A stretch of DNA of 64,000 nt from Tupaia tana (GCA_026018925.1 JAKSZU010000009.1:85944139-86008138), one strand, 5' to 3'; shown: positions 1 through 11,694, counted from the stretch's first letter. A program made the numbers and translations. Notes: generated by a model not told the origin, from the letters alone.

Positions 1-591
1 ATAAACAAAACTTGAAAGAATTTACCAGCACCAGACCATATCTCCAAGAAGTTCTTAAGGGAGTGCTATGTCAGTAAAATTAAATGATGACACACAGAAG
101 TAAGAGTTCAAAAACTAAGAATATGGGCAACTTAATTGTAGGGACAAACTCTGGAGTTGAATATTATATCCCAGAATTCAATCTGGAAGATGGAACCACA
201 ACAGAAGTAAGATTAAGTACATGAGACTGAACTGATCAAACAGCATTCTGTGACTTGACTAAAATATTGCTGCTTTTCTTCTAAGCTTTGTTGTCCAGTT
301 TTAGGGATTTTTATACTGTCTTGAGCTGTCAAAAGTTCATGTACCTAGTATTTGAACAGAATACTAACTTGTTTCTAGGCTTTAAGTTTCAAGGAAATCT
401 CCTTACCAGTTCAAAACTGCTTTTCTTGAAATTACCAGCTGAACTTGCTATTGAAAGTAGTTAGATTGCTTATGATATTGTGTGATCAACAAAGTGTTGG
501 GGGAAAAGGAATTGAAGACAACTGCAGACAGCAGAGATAGTGTTATAAGAGGGTGGGAAAGGGCAGAGGTTCAGACATGGGATAAAATATA

Positions 592-634
<43 letters not shown>

Positions 635-778
635 CTAGAAATTGAATATTATTGATGATAACATGGATGATTAAGCCACTATGCAGTTTATTCTAGATGG
701 GAAACAACATTTAGTATGTTGTGACGATGCTCAGGGAATGAATGTAAATTAATTAAAAAAAAAGTTTCAGGAGAAAAA
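1..778 (+). mobile_element. HAL1-like LINE, 3' part (runs off the left edge)
   Basis: The first ~40 bases match the end of L1-type ORF1 as seen at 14720-14760 and 59440-59480. Instead of an ORF2, the sequence passes straight into a non-coding 3' region that is shared with the elements at 14.8-15.7 kb (plus strand) and 24.6-25.9 kb (minus strand). An ORF1 followed directly by a 3'UTR is the defining layout of half-L1 (HAL1) retrotransposons. The element ends in A-rich sequence around 750-780. It has no coding capacity here. The family name is inferred from layout, not from a library match. Confidence 0.6.
587..630. repeat. (AT)n microsatellite
   Basis: Alternating AT with a short GTGT interruption, lying inside the HAL1-like 3' region. 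A similar AT run sits at the equivalent place in the minus-strand copy at 24716-24740. Confidence 0.9.
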
Positions 779-799
779 AAACACTAAGGCTGTTATCGA

Positions 800-1265
800 T
801 TTTTTTTAAAAAAAATGCATATTTGATGACTGCAGTAAGCTATATAGCCCCAGCTAGGTACTACTTTATAGTATGCTCATTCTACTCACTGAGGTTTATA
901 GCTAAAGTCAGACTTGGGTTCATGTATATGTATATATCAGCTGCACTTGCTTTTGGAAATATCTAGACTAATTAAGTTCATTAACTAATCAAAAACGTGG
1001 GAGGGAAAGTCATAGAAAGAAATCATGGATACCAGAGACAATGTGGGAGGAGGGTGGGACATGGCAGAGGGTGAGGGATAGGGAATCAAGGATGGCAAAA
1101 AAAAAAAAAGGCAAAATATACAGGACATAAGAAATGGAAAATTATTTCTTGACAACACATATGTTAATATGTGTGATTGAGCCAATATACAGTGTATTCA
1201 AAATGGAAAATTAATTTTGTATGCTATAATGATGGATAGTGAATTAATGTAAAAAAATAAATTTA
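800..1265 (+). mobile_element. Second HAL1-like 3' end, 5'-truncated
   Basis: This stretch repeats, with divergence, the 3' region seen at about 420-760 (shared landmarks include the CAGCTG-ACTTGCT stretch, the purine-rich GGGAGG block and the GAATTAATGTAAA end). It also matches the reverse complement of 24600-24900 plus 25467-25560. It ends in A-rich sequence near 1250-1280, so it looks like a separate truncated insertion next to the first one. Confidence 0.5.
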
Positions 1266-1299
1266 AAGGAAAGAAAAAAAAGCACACAGTGTCTTTCTT

Positions 1300-1586
1300 C
1301 CATTTCTTTTTTTTTTTTTTTTTTTTGAGAGGTTTTTGCTATAGGGCAAGTGCACTTGCCAGACAGACAGAGTGAGACAGAGAGACAGAAAGTGAGAAAT
1401 CACCCCCCAGGAGGGATGGCCACACCACAATCCCTTCTCCTCCATTCTCCTCTTGGGATCTTGGGCACGGACGCACATGCACCCGGCGTGAGTTTTAAGC
1501 CACTGGGTCCAGGACGTGAACCGTTGTCGACTATATGGGAGTCCAGCAACATAGCCATTACATTAACTGCTGGTCCCCCATTTCTT
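1300..1586 (-). mobile_element. tRNA-derived SINE, full length
   Basis: The SINE reads on the minus strand; its poly(A) tail appears as the T run at about 1307-1326. Its tRNA-like head, with the B-box region, lies near 1500-1577. The 9-bp repeat CCATTTCTT at 1300-1308 and 1578-1586 is the target-site duplication. Same family as at 6433, 15918, 29437 and 43315. Confidence 0.9.
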
Positions 1587-2395
1587 GAAAAAATAGAAGA
1601 CATTACCAAAATGTCCAAGAAAGAATTTAGAATATTCATGGTGAACAAATTCTATGAGTTGGAACAGAAAAGAGACAATGAACTACAAGAGCTAAGAAAG
1701 TCCTTCCATGTTATGAAGGAAGAAATGGACACACTAAGAATCAGATGGAACTATTAGAGGTGAAGTCTGTACTACAGGAAGTCAAAAACTTTCTCAAAAG
1801 TATTAAAAGTTGATTAGACCACGCTGAAGATCGAATCTCTGATGTTGAAGATAAAACTTCTGACCTAGAGAAAACCATCAAAATGACAGAGAAAATAACA
1901 ACAACAACAAAAAAACATAAGGATAACATAGAAGAAATACTAGATTCCATTAGACGTCCTAACATCCAAATAATTGGAATCCCAGAAGATGAAGAAACTA
2001 ATAATGGCATGGAAAATCTATTCCATGAAATCGTGGAAAAATATTTCCCAAGTCTAGAGAGGCACTCAAGCATCCAGACCCAAGAAATACAAAGGACCCC
2101 AAATAGAATCAACCCAAGAAGATCTTCTCCAAGGCATATCTTAGCCAGACTGGCAAAGACCACAGATAAAGATGATATACTAAAACTGGCAAGAGAGAAA
2201 TGACAAATGACTTATAAAGGTCACACAATCAGGCTAACACCAGACTTCTCAACAGAAAACCTTCAAGGAAGAAAAGAATGGGAAGATGTATTGAAATTGC
2301 TAAGAGAGAAACAATTTCAACCAAGATTATTGTATCCTGCAAGATTACCCTTCACATGGGAGAAAAAGATTAAAATCTTCTCAAACAAAACCTAA
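1587..2395 (+). pseudogene. L1-A ORF1 remnant (ORF1p, RNA-binding chaperone)
   Basis: Homologous to the 279-residue ORF1 at 58623-59462, but lacking the N-terminus. The coiled-coil part is seen from about 1600 to 1890, the RRM core with the PNIQIIGIPEDEE motif near 1960-2000, and the C-terminal domain to the stop at 2395. In-frame stops interrupt it near 1755, 1811 and 2201. In L1 elements ORF1p coats the L1 RNA as a trimer and has nucleic-acid chaperone activity. This copy cannot make it. Confidence 0.88.
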
Positions 2396-5365
2396 AAGAA
2401 TTTGCCAACACCAGGCCAGCTCTTCAAAAAACCCCAAAGAAAGTACTGTTCCAGGAAAACAAAAGAAGCAACAGCCAGAAAAAAAAGGAGTAAAAGCCAC
2501 CTAAGACAATGGAAAAATTAAGCAAGGGGACAGGTCCAGTGACATCGATAATAACATTGAATGTTAATGGATGAAATTTTCCAATCAAGAGATGCAGACA
2601 GGATGAATGGATTAAAAAACAGAAACCCTCTGTCTGTTCCCTGCAGGAAACCCACTTCATGGATAAAGACATACATAGACTGAAAGTGAAGATTTGGAAA
2701 AAGGTTTTCCATGCAAACGGGAACCAAGAAAGAGCTAGAGTCGCATACTAATTTCTGACAAAATACGCTTTAAAACAAAAATGTTCGAAGAGACAGAGAA
2801 GGGCACTATATTGTAGTAAAAGGGTCAATCGATCAAGAAGATATAATGCTTATTAATATCTATGCGCCTAACACAGGAGCACCCAAATATGTGAAGGTAA
2901 GACTGTTTGATATAAAAGGGGAGATAGACTGCAACACACTAATAGTTGAAGACCTCAACACTGCACTATCCCCTCTGGACAGATCATTTAGACAAAAAAA
3001 TAGGTAAAGAGATAAAGGATCTAAATGATACCATAAATCAAATGGACTTTAAAGACATCTATAGAATTTTCCATCCAAAAACCTCAAGATACACATTTTT
3101 CCCACCACCACGTGGAACCTTCTCGAAGATTGACCATATCATAGGGCACAAAGCAAGCCTCTACAGATTCAAAGCCATGGAAACTATACCCAGCATATTC
3201 TCCAACCATGATGGAATTAAACTTGAGTTTAACTTCAAGAGAAATACTCCAAAATACTCAAATACATTGGAACTAAATAACCTATTCCTGAATGATTCCA
3301 TAACTACTGAAGAAATAAAGACTGAAATCAAAAGGTTCATAGAAGCCAATGACAACAAGGACACAAGTTTCTATAATATTTGGGACACTGCTAAAGCAGT
3401 CATAAGAGGGAAGCTCTTAGCAATTAGTGCACATAAGAGGAACATGGAAGGAAGGCAAATAGATCACCTAACATCATGCCTCACAGAATTGGAAAAGCAA
3501 CAGCAAAAAGATCCAAGAAAGAACTCCAGAAGAAAGGAAATAATAAAGATACGAGCAGAAATAAATGAAATAGAAAATACATGAACTATACAGAAAATAA
3601 ATGAAAGTAAAAGCTGGTTATTTGAGAACATATACAAAATTGATACTCCACTAGCGAGACTTATTAAGAAGAGAGAAAAGAACCAGGTGAATTAGATCTG
3701 CAATAAAGCAGGAAAAATAACAACAGACATAGTACAAATACAAAACATTATGAGAGGATACTATGAACATCTGTATGCCAAGAAACAAGATAATCTGGAT
3801 GAGATGGACAAGTGCCTTGGCACATATAATCTACCTAGATTGAGCCAGGAAGATACAGAATGTCTGAATAGGCCCATAACAAGACAGGAAATTGAATCAG
3901 TAATAAATAACCTCCCAACAAAGTAAAGCCCTGGCCCTGATGGATTCACCTCTGAATTCTACAAACGTTTCAAAAGAAGAGTTAACCCCCCATTCTGCTC
4001 AAGTTATTTCTAAAGATCCAAAAAGGTGAATGTCTCCCTAATTCATTCTATAAAGCCTCTATCACCCTTATCCTTAAGAGAGATAAGGACAGGACAAGGA
4101 AGGAAAACTATAGACCAATATCCCTGATGAATACAGATGCAAAGATTCTCAAAAAGATACTAACAAATTGTATCCAACAACTTTATAAAAAAGATTATAC
4201 ATCATGATCAGGTAGGCTTTATCCCAGGATTGCAAAGTTGGTTCAACATACGCAAAACCATAAATGTAACATACCATATGAATAGGAAGAAAGATAAAAA
4301 CCATATAGTCATATCAATTGATGCAGAAAAAGTATTTGATAAGACACAACATCCCTTCATGATCAAGACTCTCAGCAAAATCGGCATAGAAGGGCCATTT
4401 ATCAACACAATAAAAGCCATCTATGAAAAACCCATAGTAAACGTCATCCTGAATGGAGAAAAGCTGAATGACTTCCCACTAAACACGGGAAGAAGACAAG
4501 GATGGCCACTTTCTCCGCTCCTTTTTACTATAGTACTGGAAGTCCTCACCAATGCAATCAGAAAAGAGGAAAAATAAAATGTATTCAAATAGGAAAAGAA
4601 GAGGTGAAACTCTCTGTTTGTAGATGAAATGATTATATACATAGAAGACCCAATGGTTTCCATGAAAATTTTTCTGTAAGTAATACATGAATACAGTAAA
4701 GTTGCAGGATACAAAATTAATATCCAGATATCTATAGCATTTCTATATATGAACAGCAAGAAGACTGAGATAGAACTGAAAAAAGTTGTTCCATTTACCA
4801 TAGCCACCAAAAGTATAAGATATTTAGGGATAAATCTAACCAAAGAAGTTAAAGACCTCCACAAGGAAAACTACAAGAAGATAAAAAAATAAATGCAAAA
4901 TGACACAAAAAAGTGGAAGGACATCCCATGTTCCTCGATTGGAAGAATTAATATAATCAAAATGGCAATTCTACCCAAATTAATCTACCTATTTAATGCA
5001 ATGCCAAATCAAAGGACCAGACACATTCTTCACAAATCTAGGAAAGAATCATTAAGTTTGTCTGCAGTCATAAAAGTCCCCGTATTGCCAAAGCAATTCT
5101 GCACAAGAAGAGTGGAGTGGGCGGCATCTCACTCCCTGACCCAAAAATATACTACAAAGCTGTGGTAATCAAAACAGTATGGTACTGACACAGAAACAGA
5201 CATGTGGACCAATGGAACAGAATAGAGTCCCCAGAAATAAATGCCCAAACATACAGTCAACTGATTTTTGACAAGATTTACCAGTCAATCCAGTGGGAAA
5301 AGGAAAACCTCTTCAGCAAATGGTGCTGGAAAAACTGAATTTCAACTTGCAGAAAGGTGAATCTG

Positions 5366-6325
5366 AGATGTGGAGGTGAGAGTGGAAGCAGGTGTGAGTG
5401 GATACAACAGAAGGAAGTATGGTTGCCAAAGTGCTTGAGTCCATCGGCAAGTTCGACCTGGCCTTAGCTGTTGTGGGGGGCGTGGTGAACTCTGCCTTAT
5501 AAAATGTGGACACTGGGCACAGAGACGTCATCTTTGACTGATTCCGTGGAGTACAGGACATTGTGGTCGGGGAAGGGACTCACTTTCTCATCCCCTGGGT
5601 ACAGAAGCCAATTATCTTTGACTGCCACTCTTGGCTGCGTAACGTGCTGGTCATCACCGGCAGCAAAGATTTACAGAATGTCAACATCACGCTGCGCAAC
5701 CTTTTCCGGCCCATGGCCAGCCAGCTTCCTCGCATCTTCACCAGCATTGGTGAAGATTATGATGAGCATGTGCTGCCGTCCATCACTACCGAGATCCTCA
5801 AGTCCGTGGTGGCTCGCTTTGATGCTGGAGAACTCATCATCCAGAGGGATCTGGTCTCCAGACAGATGAGCAATGACCTTACGGAACGAGCAGCAACCTT
5901 TGGACTCATCCTGGATGACGTGTCCTTGACGCATCTGACCTTCGAAAGGAGTTCACAGAAGCAGTGCAAGCCAAACAGGAGGCTCAGCAGGAAGCGGAGA
6001 GGGCCAGATTCATAGTGGAAAAGCCCGAGCAGCAGAAGAAAGCCACCATCATCTCTGCCGAGGGCGACTCAAGGCAACCGAGCTCATCACCAACTCACTG
6101 GCCACAGCGGGCGACGGTTTCATCGAGCTGCCCAAGCTGGAGGTCACGGAGGACATTGCATACCAGCTCTCGCGCTCTAGGAACATCACCTACCTGCCCT
6201 CGGGCAGTCCGTGCTCCTCCAGCTGCACCACTGAGGCCACCCGCCTGGCTGCATGGTTCTTGACACAACGTCCTTCCACCCCCACCCAAGAAATCACTGT
6301 GCCATTTCATGATTGCCTTAAAATC
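5366..6325 (+). pseudogene. PHB1: Processed pseudogene of prohibitin 1
   Basis: An intronless copy of prohibitin mRNA. The coding-equivalent region runs from the ATG at 5419 to the TGA at 6232-6234, close to the usual 272 codons. Recognisable blocks include [12 protein letters not shown] at the N-terminus, [33 protein letters not shown] and [17 protein letters not shown]. Prohibitin forms ring complexes with PHB2 in the mitochondrial inner membrane. Here codons 28 and 41 are stops and the reading frame shifts near 5945 and 6070. About 50 bases of 5'UTR and about 90 bases of 3'UTR are present. There is no poly(A) tail, and the copy sits directly inside L1-A ORF2, joined to L1 on both sides. 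Confidence 0.93.
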
Positions 6326-6421
6326 AAGTCAAGGTGGATCAAAGATCTAAATCTAAGACCCCAAACTATAAAACTGCTCCTGGAAAACACTGGGGAAACT
6401 CTGGGAGAAACATTGGGGGTA

Positions 6422-6713
6422 GGGAAAGGCTTTTTTTTTTTTTTGGAGAGGTTTTTTCGCTATAGGGCGCGTGCGCTCGCCAGACAGACAGAGAGAGACA
6501 TAGAGACAGAAAGCGAGAAATCACCCCCCAGGGGGTTGGTCACGCCGCAATCCCTTCTCCTCCATTCTCCTCTCGGGATCTTGGGCACGCACGCACACGC
6601 GCCCGGCGTGAGTTGTAAGCCACCGGGTCCGAGACGCGAACCGCGGTCGACTACGTGGGAGTCCAGCGACATAGCCATTACGCTCGCTAACTGCTGGTTC
6701 CCGGGAAAGGCTT
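6422..6713 (-). mobile_element. tRNA-derived SINE in L1-A ORF2
   Basis: One of the better preserved copies in the window, with high CpG content. The T run (reverse poly(A)) begins at 6431 and the tRNA-like head ends near 6702. The target-site duplication GGGAAAGGCTT is at 6422-6432 and 6703-6713. L1 sequence continues without loss on both sides. The CpG richness suggests a fairly young insertion. Confidence 0.93.
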
Positions 6714-7905
6714 CTTAAATAAAACTCCAACACACAGTCGATAATCCCCAAAATAGACAAGTGGGATTACATCAGACTAAGAAGTTTCTGCATGGCAAAA
6801 GTCACAGTACTTAGTGTGAATAGACAGCCCTCAGAATGGGAAAGTATTTTTGTAAACTATGCATCAGATAAGAGACTGACCATAATTCACAAGGAATTCA
6901 AGCAGCTGTTCGGAAAAAAAAAATTCAATCCTATTAAAAGATGGAAGAATGAGTTGAAAAAAACCACTCTCTAAAGATGACATACAAATAGCTAAAAGGC
7001 ATATGAAAAAATGCTCAGCATCCCTCATTGTAAGAGAAATGCAGATCAAAACAACAAGATACCACCTAACCCCAGTCAGAATGACTAAGGTAAAAAAAAA
7101 AACATGATAAGTGCTGGCAGGGGTGTGGTGAAAGGGGCACTCTCTTAGACTGCTGGTGGGAATGTAAGTTGGTCCAACCACTGTGGAGAACAATTTGGAG
7201 ATTCCTCAAAAATCTACAAATTGAACCATATGATTCAGAAATCCCACTCCTTGGTATCTACCCAAAGGACAGAAGAATACTTAATTGGAAAAGTGCTTGC
7301 ACATTGATGTTTATTGCGGCACTATTCACAATTGCTAAGTCATGGAAACAACAGAAATGCCCATGAACTGATGAATGGATAGAAAAACTGTGGCACATAT
7401 ACTCAATGGAATAATATTGAGTCATAAAAAACAACAAAACCCTGGCTTTTGACAGGATGTGGATGAATATGGAAGACTTGCTGCTGAGTGAAGCAAGCCA
7501 GGCTATGAAGGAGAGGCATTGTATGTTCCCACTTAATATATATGGAGTGTCCGCACTCTATGATTGAAACTAATTGACTAAAGGATATAGAAACAATATA
7601 TAGATGTAAATACCAGATATAGTGTGTATTAAAGAGGAGGGTCTGAGGAAAGACATTTGGGGGAGGGATAGTGAGGCAAAGCATTAATGGCACAAAGAGA
7701 TGTGGTATTGTCTGTTGAAGATATTTTGTAGTTTTATCAACTGTGCTAGGAAGAAATGTTCACTTGTTGAAATATCCACTTTATAAGACAAATAATAATG
7801 TGATTAAATGTATAAAAGAAAATGAAATGAAAAAAGAAATTAATTAATTTTTTAAAAACGAAATGAAAGAATACTCAAAAAAAAAAACCCAGTTTAGAAT
7901 ATTGC

Positions 7906-8320
7906 AGCTGTTTTTTAAACATTACTTGTTAAAGAGAAAGCAGAACAAAATCCTCCTGGTGACAGTCTGTATTGCGTCTAATGCATTATTGAACAGGACA
8001 GGGATTTCCATTTGGATTTTACTTTCAAATTAAGAATACATCCAATCAGAGTTGACAAATTACATCTGCTATATTCTAGTTGACAGAACCATTAAAGGTG
8101 ATACACCTATGCTAGTTAACCTAGTATCTTGGAGTATTTTGGTGAAAAGCTATGATCAACAAAACCTGTATGAGCAGAATCAACCAAAAAATGGCTACAA
8201 AACACTAAAAATGTCCAAGAATATTTAGCTAATAAAACATTGAAGAAATTGTTTTACAAATTTTCTATTTGTCTTTGTTGTGGTAACTTGAAAAATAAAC
8301 TATTTACCATTAAAAAAATT
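7906..8320 (+). other. Non-L1 segment with its own poly(A) signal, possible L1 3' transduction
   Basis: Sequence downstream of the L1-A tail that I do not recognise. It ends with AATAAA at 8294-8299 followed 13 bases later by an A run at 8312-8318, the arrangement of a polyadenylated transcript. CACAGTGCAATGTCTATCTT at 8321-8340 partly resembles CACAGTGTCTTTCTT at 1285-1299 just before L1-A. If that is a decayed target duplication, the whole stretch was carried by L1-A. It could instead be a separate 3'UTR retrocopy. No ORF of note. Confidence 0.35.
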
Positions 8321-8559
8321 CACAGTGCAATGTCTATCTTGAGAGCCATAGCACATATTTAGTGAGAAGTTCTTCCTGATTGCCCAGTGATAGCACAGGG
8401 CATGGGCTGATGTAAAGTACACTTGCAAACAAGCTAGGGTTCTTGTAGCCTGCCCCATAAGTCCTATCACATTTTCTGCCCCCCAAATGGGCTTTCCTGT
8501 TATTTCTCATCTTTCCTTGCCTCACCAAAAGAGTCAAGTCTTTCACAATGGTCCAATTT

Positions 8560-9249
8560 TCAGTGCAGAGTATTTTTTTATTAGCACAATTTTATTTACT
8601 AACCAAAAGAATGGCTCGAATTAAATCAACACTTGGAAATAGTTGCATGTAAAATGCTTGCGATAAAGGTAGTCAAACACAGTAATGAAAAAAAAAAGTA
8701 GTATGGAGATTTGCTCATTGAACTGAGCTTGTTCATTCTCACAGCTAATTCCTGTCTGAAGTGATGATGGAATTTTTATTCTACTTTTTTATAGACTTGA
8801 GTACAGGTGACATTATTCATGATACAGTCCACCACTAATTTTCCATCTTGCAATTTTCTTGTTATTGCGCTTTCTGTCCCATCCCATTCTTGATGTTGAA
8901 CCAACGCACCATCCTTAAAGTCACAGACAGTCTGAGTTTTTCTGCCGTCAGCTGTAGTTTCTTCAAACTTTCCTCCCAGGGTACAAGAAAACTGTGTTGT
9001 TTTAAAGTGCTTTCAGTTTTTACAGTGAGATTATCCCCATCACAAGTGATAACACAATCTGGTTTGGCAATTGCACTCATTTTTCACAGAGCTATTCCCA
9101 CACCTAGTTCCTTCATGTATTCATCAAAGTCTTTGCTGTCCACCAGGTGCCATCTCCCTTGCAGCTGCTGAAAATCAGCCATGGTAGGCAAGCACAACAG
9201 ACAGGGCAGGGACCTAGGTGAGGAGCTCATAGTCTCAGTGCAGAGTATT
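8560..9249 (-). pseudogene. FABP5: Processed pseudogene of FABP5 (epidermal fatty-acid-binding protein)
   Basis: The coding-equivalent region runs on the minus strand from ATG at 9182 to TAA at 8776-8778 without introns, near the usual 135 codons. It opens with QQLQGRWHLVDSKDFDEYMK, continues with KPDCVITCDGDNLTVKTEST and ends with VTCTQVYKKVE. FABP5 is a cytosolic beta-barrel carrier of long-chain fatty acids. A TGA follows GVGIAL (probably a CGA arginine codon originally) and at least one frameshift follows near 8990. A short 5'UTR, a ~200-base 3'UTR with AATAAA and a poly(A) (T run at 8571-8578) are present. A perfect 15-bp target duplication, TCAGTGCAGAGTATT, lies at 8560-8574 and 9235-9249, typical of L1-mediated retrocopying. 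Confidence 0.95.
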
Positions 9250-9674
9250 AAGCATTCATATATGAGTACTTCTTTATAGCCCAAAACTCTGCCCACTGAC
9301 TGCTTTGGTGTTACCTCAACTCAACTCAAATTGAATCTACCTCAAGATGAAATGCCATGTCCATTCATGATTAAGTATCACCTTTCCTGGACTAATCTGT
9401 ATATGACTATCGAGATGGAGGTCCTCTCTTTTTTGGTGGTACGTCCTCAGAACTTTGGGGTGGAGGGCATAGGTTCTGGTTTTGGGAGGCCACAGGCCCC
9501 AGTAACATCTACATTTCCTCTGACAGTGGGCTTGTAGATAGTGAGCTACACTGTTGGAGATATGCATGACACTTTGTCTGAGTGGTGGCAGAATACCATC
9601 TTTAGAATATACTTCCCACTCACCTCTTGATGGTAAATAGTGCTAACTGTGACTAAATTATCTTTGGTTAAGGA

Positions 9675-9935
9675 TTTTTTAAAGAGATTTTTTTCCTTAG
9701 GGCCTGTGTGCATTGCCAGAGAGAGAGAGAGATAGACACATGAGAAAGTGAGAATTCACTCCTCAGGGGGGATGGCCATGCCACAGTCGTTTCTCTTCCA
9801 TTCTCCTCCTGGGATCTTGGACATGCATGCACACATGCCCAGTATAATTTTTCAAGCCACCAGGTCCAGAACTTGAACTGCTGTAGACCATGTGGGAGTT
9901 CAGTGATGTAACCACTTTTCCATCTGATGGTCCCA
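9675..9935 (-). mobile_element. tRNA-derived SINE, diverged
   Basis: Same family as at 6433: reverse tail near 9675-9690, the GAGAGAGA / GACAGAAAG-like block, the TTCTCCTCCTGGGATCTTGG block and the tRNA-like head ending in GATGGTCCC near 9930. CpGs are mostly lost, so it is an older copy. Confidence 0.85.
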
Positions 9936-10204
9936 GGATTTGGTTTTGATAAGAGCAGTATAAACTGAAAACAGCAGCTGTTCTGTCCTTAACCAGCTAT
10001 GTTCAGCTCTTCACTATAGCTACGACCAAAATTCTAATGGAACATGGGTCTTACCTTGTTGCTGCCATAATGCCTCTTCCATTCCATCTTCAGTGATAGA
10101 TACATCTACTTCAACTCCACACTGGCCATCCCTACAAATTTATCCCATTCTACAATAGTGTTTGCCTTTTCAAAAACCCATTATTATTTCTGAGTTCAAT
10201 TCCA

Positions 10205-10500
10205 GACTACTCCCCTTTCTAAAGTTTTATTTAATATTTAATGTTTTTAATTGACACATAATAATTGTTTATACTGTATGGAATACAATGTGATTTTTCA
10301 GTACATGAATACAACATGTAATAACAAAATTGTATTAATTAGTATATCCATTATCTCAAACATTTATCATTACTTTGTGTTGGAAACATTTAAAATCCTC
10401 TGAAATAAGTTATAGTGGGCTATAGCACAGTAGAATAACCGTAGTTAACAATAAGTGCTTGTATAATTCCAAATAGATAAAAGAGACAATTTTGACTGTT
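10205..10500 (+). mobile_element. Ancient L1 3'UTR-like fragment
   Basis: AT-rich stretch containing TTTTTAATTGACACATAATA and, further on, CAAACATTTATCATTACTTTGTG. These phrases are typical of the 3'UTR of old mammalian L1M-type elements, recognised from general familiarity rather than a library search. No coding sequence. Confidence 0.45.
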
Positions 10501-10517
10501 CCTTTTTTCTTTGTTTC

Positions 10518-10770
10518 CTTGTTTTGAGAGATTTTTGCTATAGGGTGCATGTGTTCACCAGAGAGACAGAGATAGAGAGACAGAAAGTGAGAAATCACCC
10601 CCTCAAGGGAGATGGCCATGCTGTAATCCCTTCTCCATTCTTCTCTTGGAATTTTGGGCATGCTCGCTCACACACCCAGTGTGAGTTTCATGCTGCTGGG
10701 TTCAGGACACAAACAATGTTCTACCATGTGGAAATCCAACACCTTAACCACTATGCAACTTGCTAGTCCC
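10518..10770 (-). mobile_element. tRNA-derived SINE
   Basis: Reverse tail region at 10518-10530, body with CTATAGGGTGCATGTG, and tRNA-like head ending CTTGCTAGTCCC near 10770. Diverged copy. Confidence 0.85.
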
Positions 10771-11694
10771 TTGACTGTTTCCTATTTAATCAGCTGATAT
10801 AGAGGTTATAATATAAGGGCTCTCTTGTACCCCAATAGTTCCACAAAAGCCTGTATTTTCCTCACCATTATGGGTAGAGGGTATATTATATTATATTATT
10901 ACTTTATGCACTGATTCCTACCTGACCAGATAATTCCCAGGAATTTTACACCAGTGCTTGGTCCCTGCACCTTGTTTGGGTTCATTACGTATCTTTGTGA
11001 CAGGAAGTGTTCAATCATGGTGGTTAGGGTAGTACATAGTAGAAAAAGATGCTCAGGGGTTAGTGTGATATTATCAATATAATGTGGCCAGGGGGAAAGA
11101 AACAAAGTCAATGTCACAGACCACCATCCTATGGCAGATTAAAGGTCTATATCTCTATATTACCACCTTTTCAATCTCCCAGAGTCACATGACTGGGCTT
11201 GATTAGTGAAAATATGGATTAAGGCCTTCCTTTCATGCCCTGGGAAACCTCCTGGGGCAACAGGTAAGTGTTGCCACAAATCTGCAAACTGATCCTTGGT
11301 GGGTGTCAAATCTGGAAACCACATCCACCCTAATTTTCGGGTTTAGTTGTGATAAGATTGAATTGAGCAGAATAGAAGATGAAAGGATGCTACAAAGGTG
11401 ACTGGGCCTCAGAGAAGTTTTCATCACCAGTCATGATGTCTGGGACCACCTGACCTCCCATGGCTACTACCTTAAAACCAATGACCGGCTCCATCTAAAT
11501 CCCCAACACTAATAATCCAGTATTCCTTTATTTTCTGGATGCTATACTTCCACTTTTCCTTTCTTTTCTGATGTTTCAGTGTTTAAACTTTATTTTCCTA
11601 GGCTTTTGTTCAATGTGGTCATTTGTGCTTTTTAGATATACAAGAGAGTGTTCTCTGCATCCTAGTATACAGTAATTTGCAACTATTTAATATA

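Larger units (their letters stand above)
2509..7566 (+). pseudogene. L1-A ORF2 remnant (endonuclease / reverse transcriptase)
   Basis: The start aligns with the ORF2 ATG of L1-C. Endonuclease sequence runs from about 2550 to 3250, with the NIYAPN motif near 2860 and [12 protein letters not shown] near 3130. RT sequence follows, including SPGPDGF near 3930 and [10 protein letters not shown] near 4315. The Cys-rich C-terminus is degraded around 7120-7170 (tryptophan and other residues remain). Stops and frameshifts are frequent, for example near 3583, 3694 and 3925. A PHB1 retrocopy and a SINE split the last third. The protein would nick target DNA and copy L1 RNA; this one is dead. Confidence 0.9.
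1587..7905 (+). mobile_element. L1-A: 5'-truncated LINE-1 with nested insertions
   Basis: The element begins inside ORF1 (its first bases correspond to about 58660 in L1-C) and continues through ORF2 and the 3'UTR to A-rich sequence at about 7850-7905. It is collinear with L1-C except for a PHB1 retrocopy (about 5366-6325) and a SINE (6433-6702) within ORF2. Both ORFs carry stops and frameshifts, so the copy is inactive. Truncation at the 5' end is the usual result of incomplete target-primed reverse transcription. Confidence 0.92.
9255..11560 (-). pseudogene. Decayed endogenous retrovirus pol remnants
   Basis: Minus-strand translation near 11120-10900 gives a reverse-transcriptase signature: WPHYIDNITLTPE (a YIDD-type catalytic box with D changed to N), followed by NPNKVQGPSTGVKFLGIIWSG. 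Near 10100-10020 a fragment EDGMEEALWQQQGKTHVPLEF resembles the start of an ERV RNase H domain. Further 3', at about 9570-9340, sequence is barely recognisable. Stops and frameshifts are everywhere, no LTR was found, and the copy is broken up by SINEs and an L1-like 3' fragment. Which ERV class it belongs to is not decided; the motif style suggests class I. Confidence 0.5.

Noticed and set aside
1500..1577. tRNA genes at the SINE heads
   Set aside because: The B box is recognisable but the fold of a full tRNA (matching acceptor stem and anticodon arm) is not, and the sequence continues into a SINE body with poly(A).
1350..1757. 135-codon ORF
   Set aside because: It runs by chance from the antisense of a SINE into L1-A ORF1.
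5563..6015. 150-codon open stretch of prohibitin as a functional gene
   Set aside because: It lacks the true start, follows two stops in the frame and loses the frame after it; no introns or promoter. Processed pseudogene.
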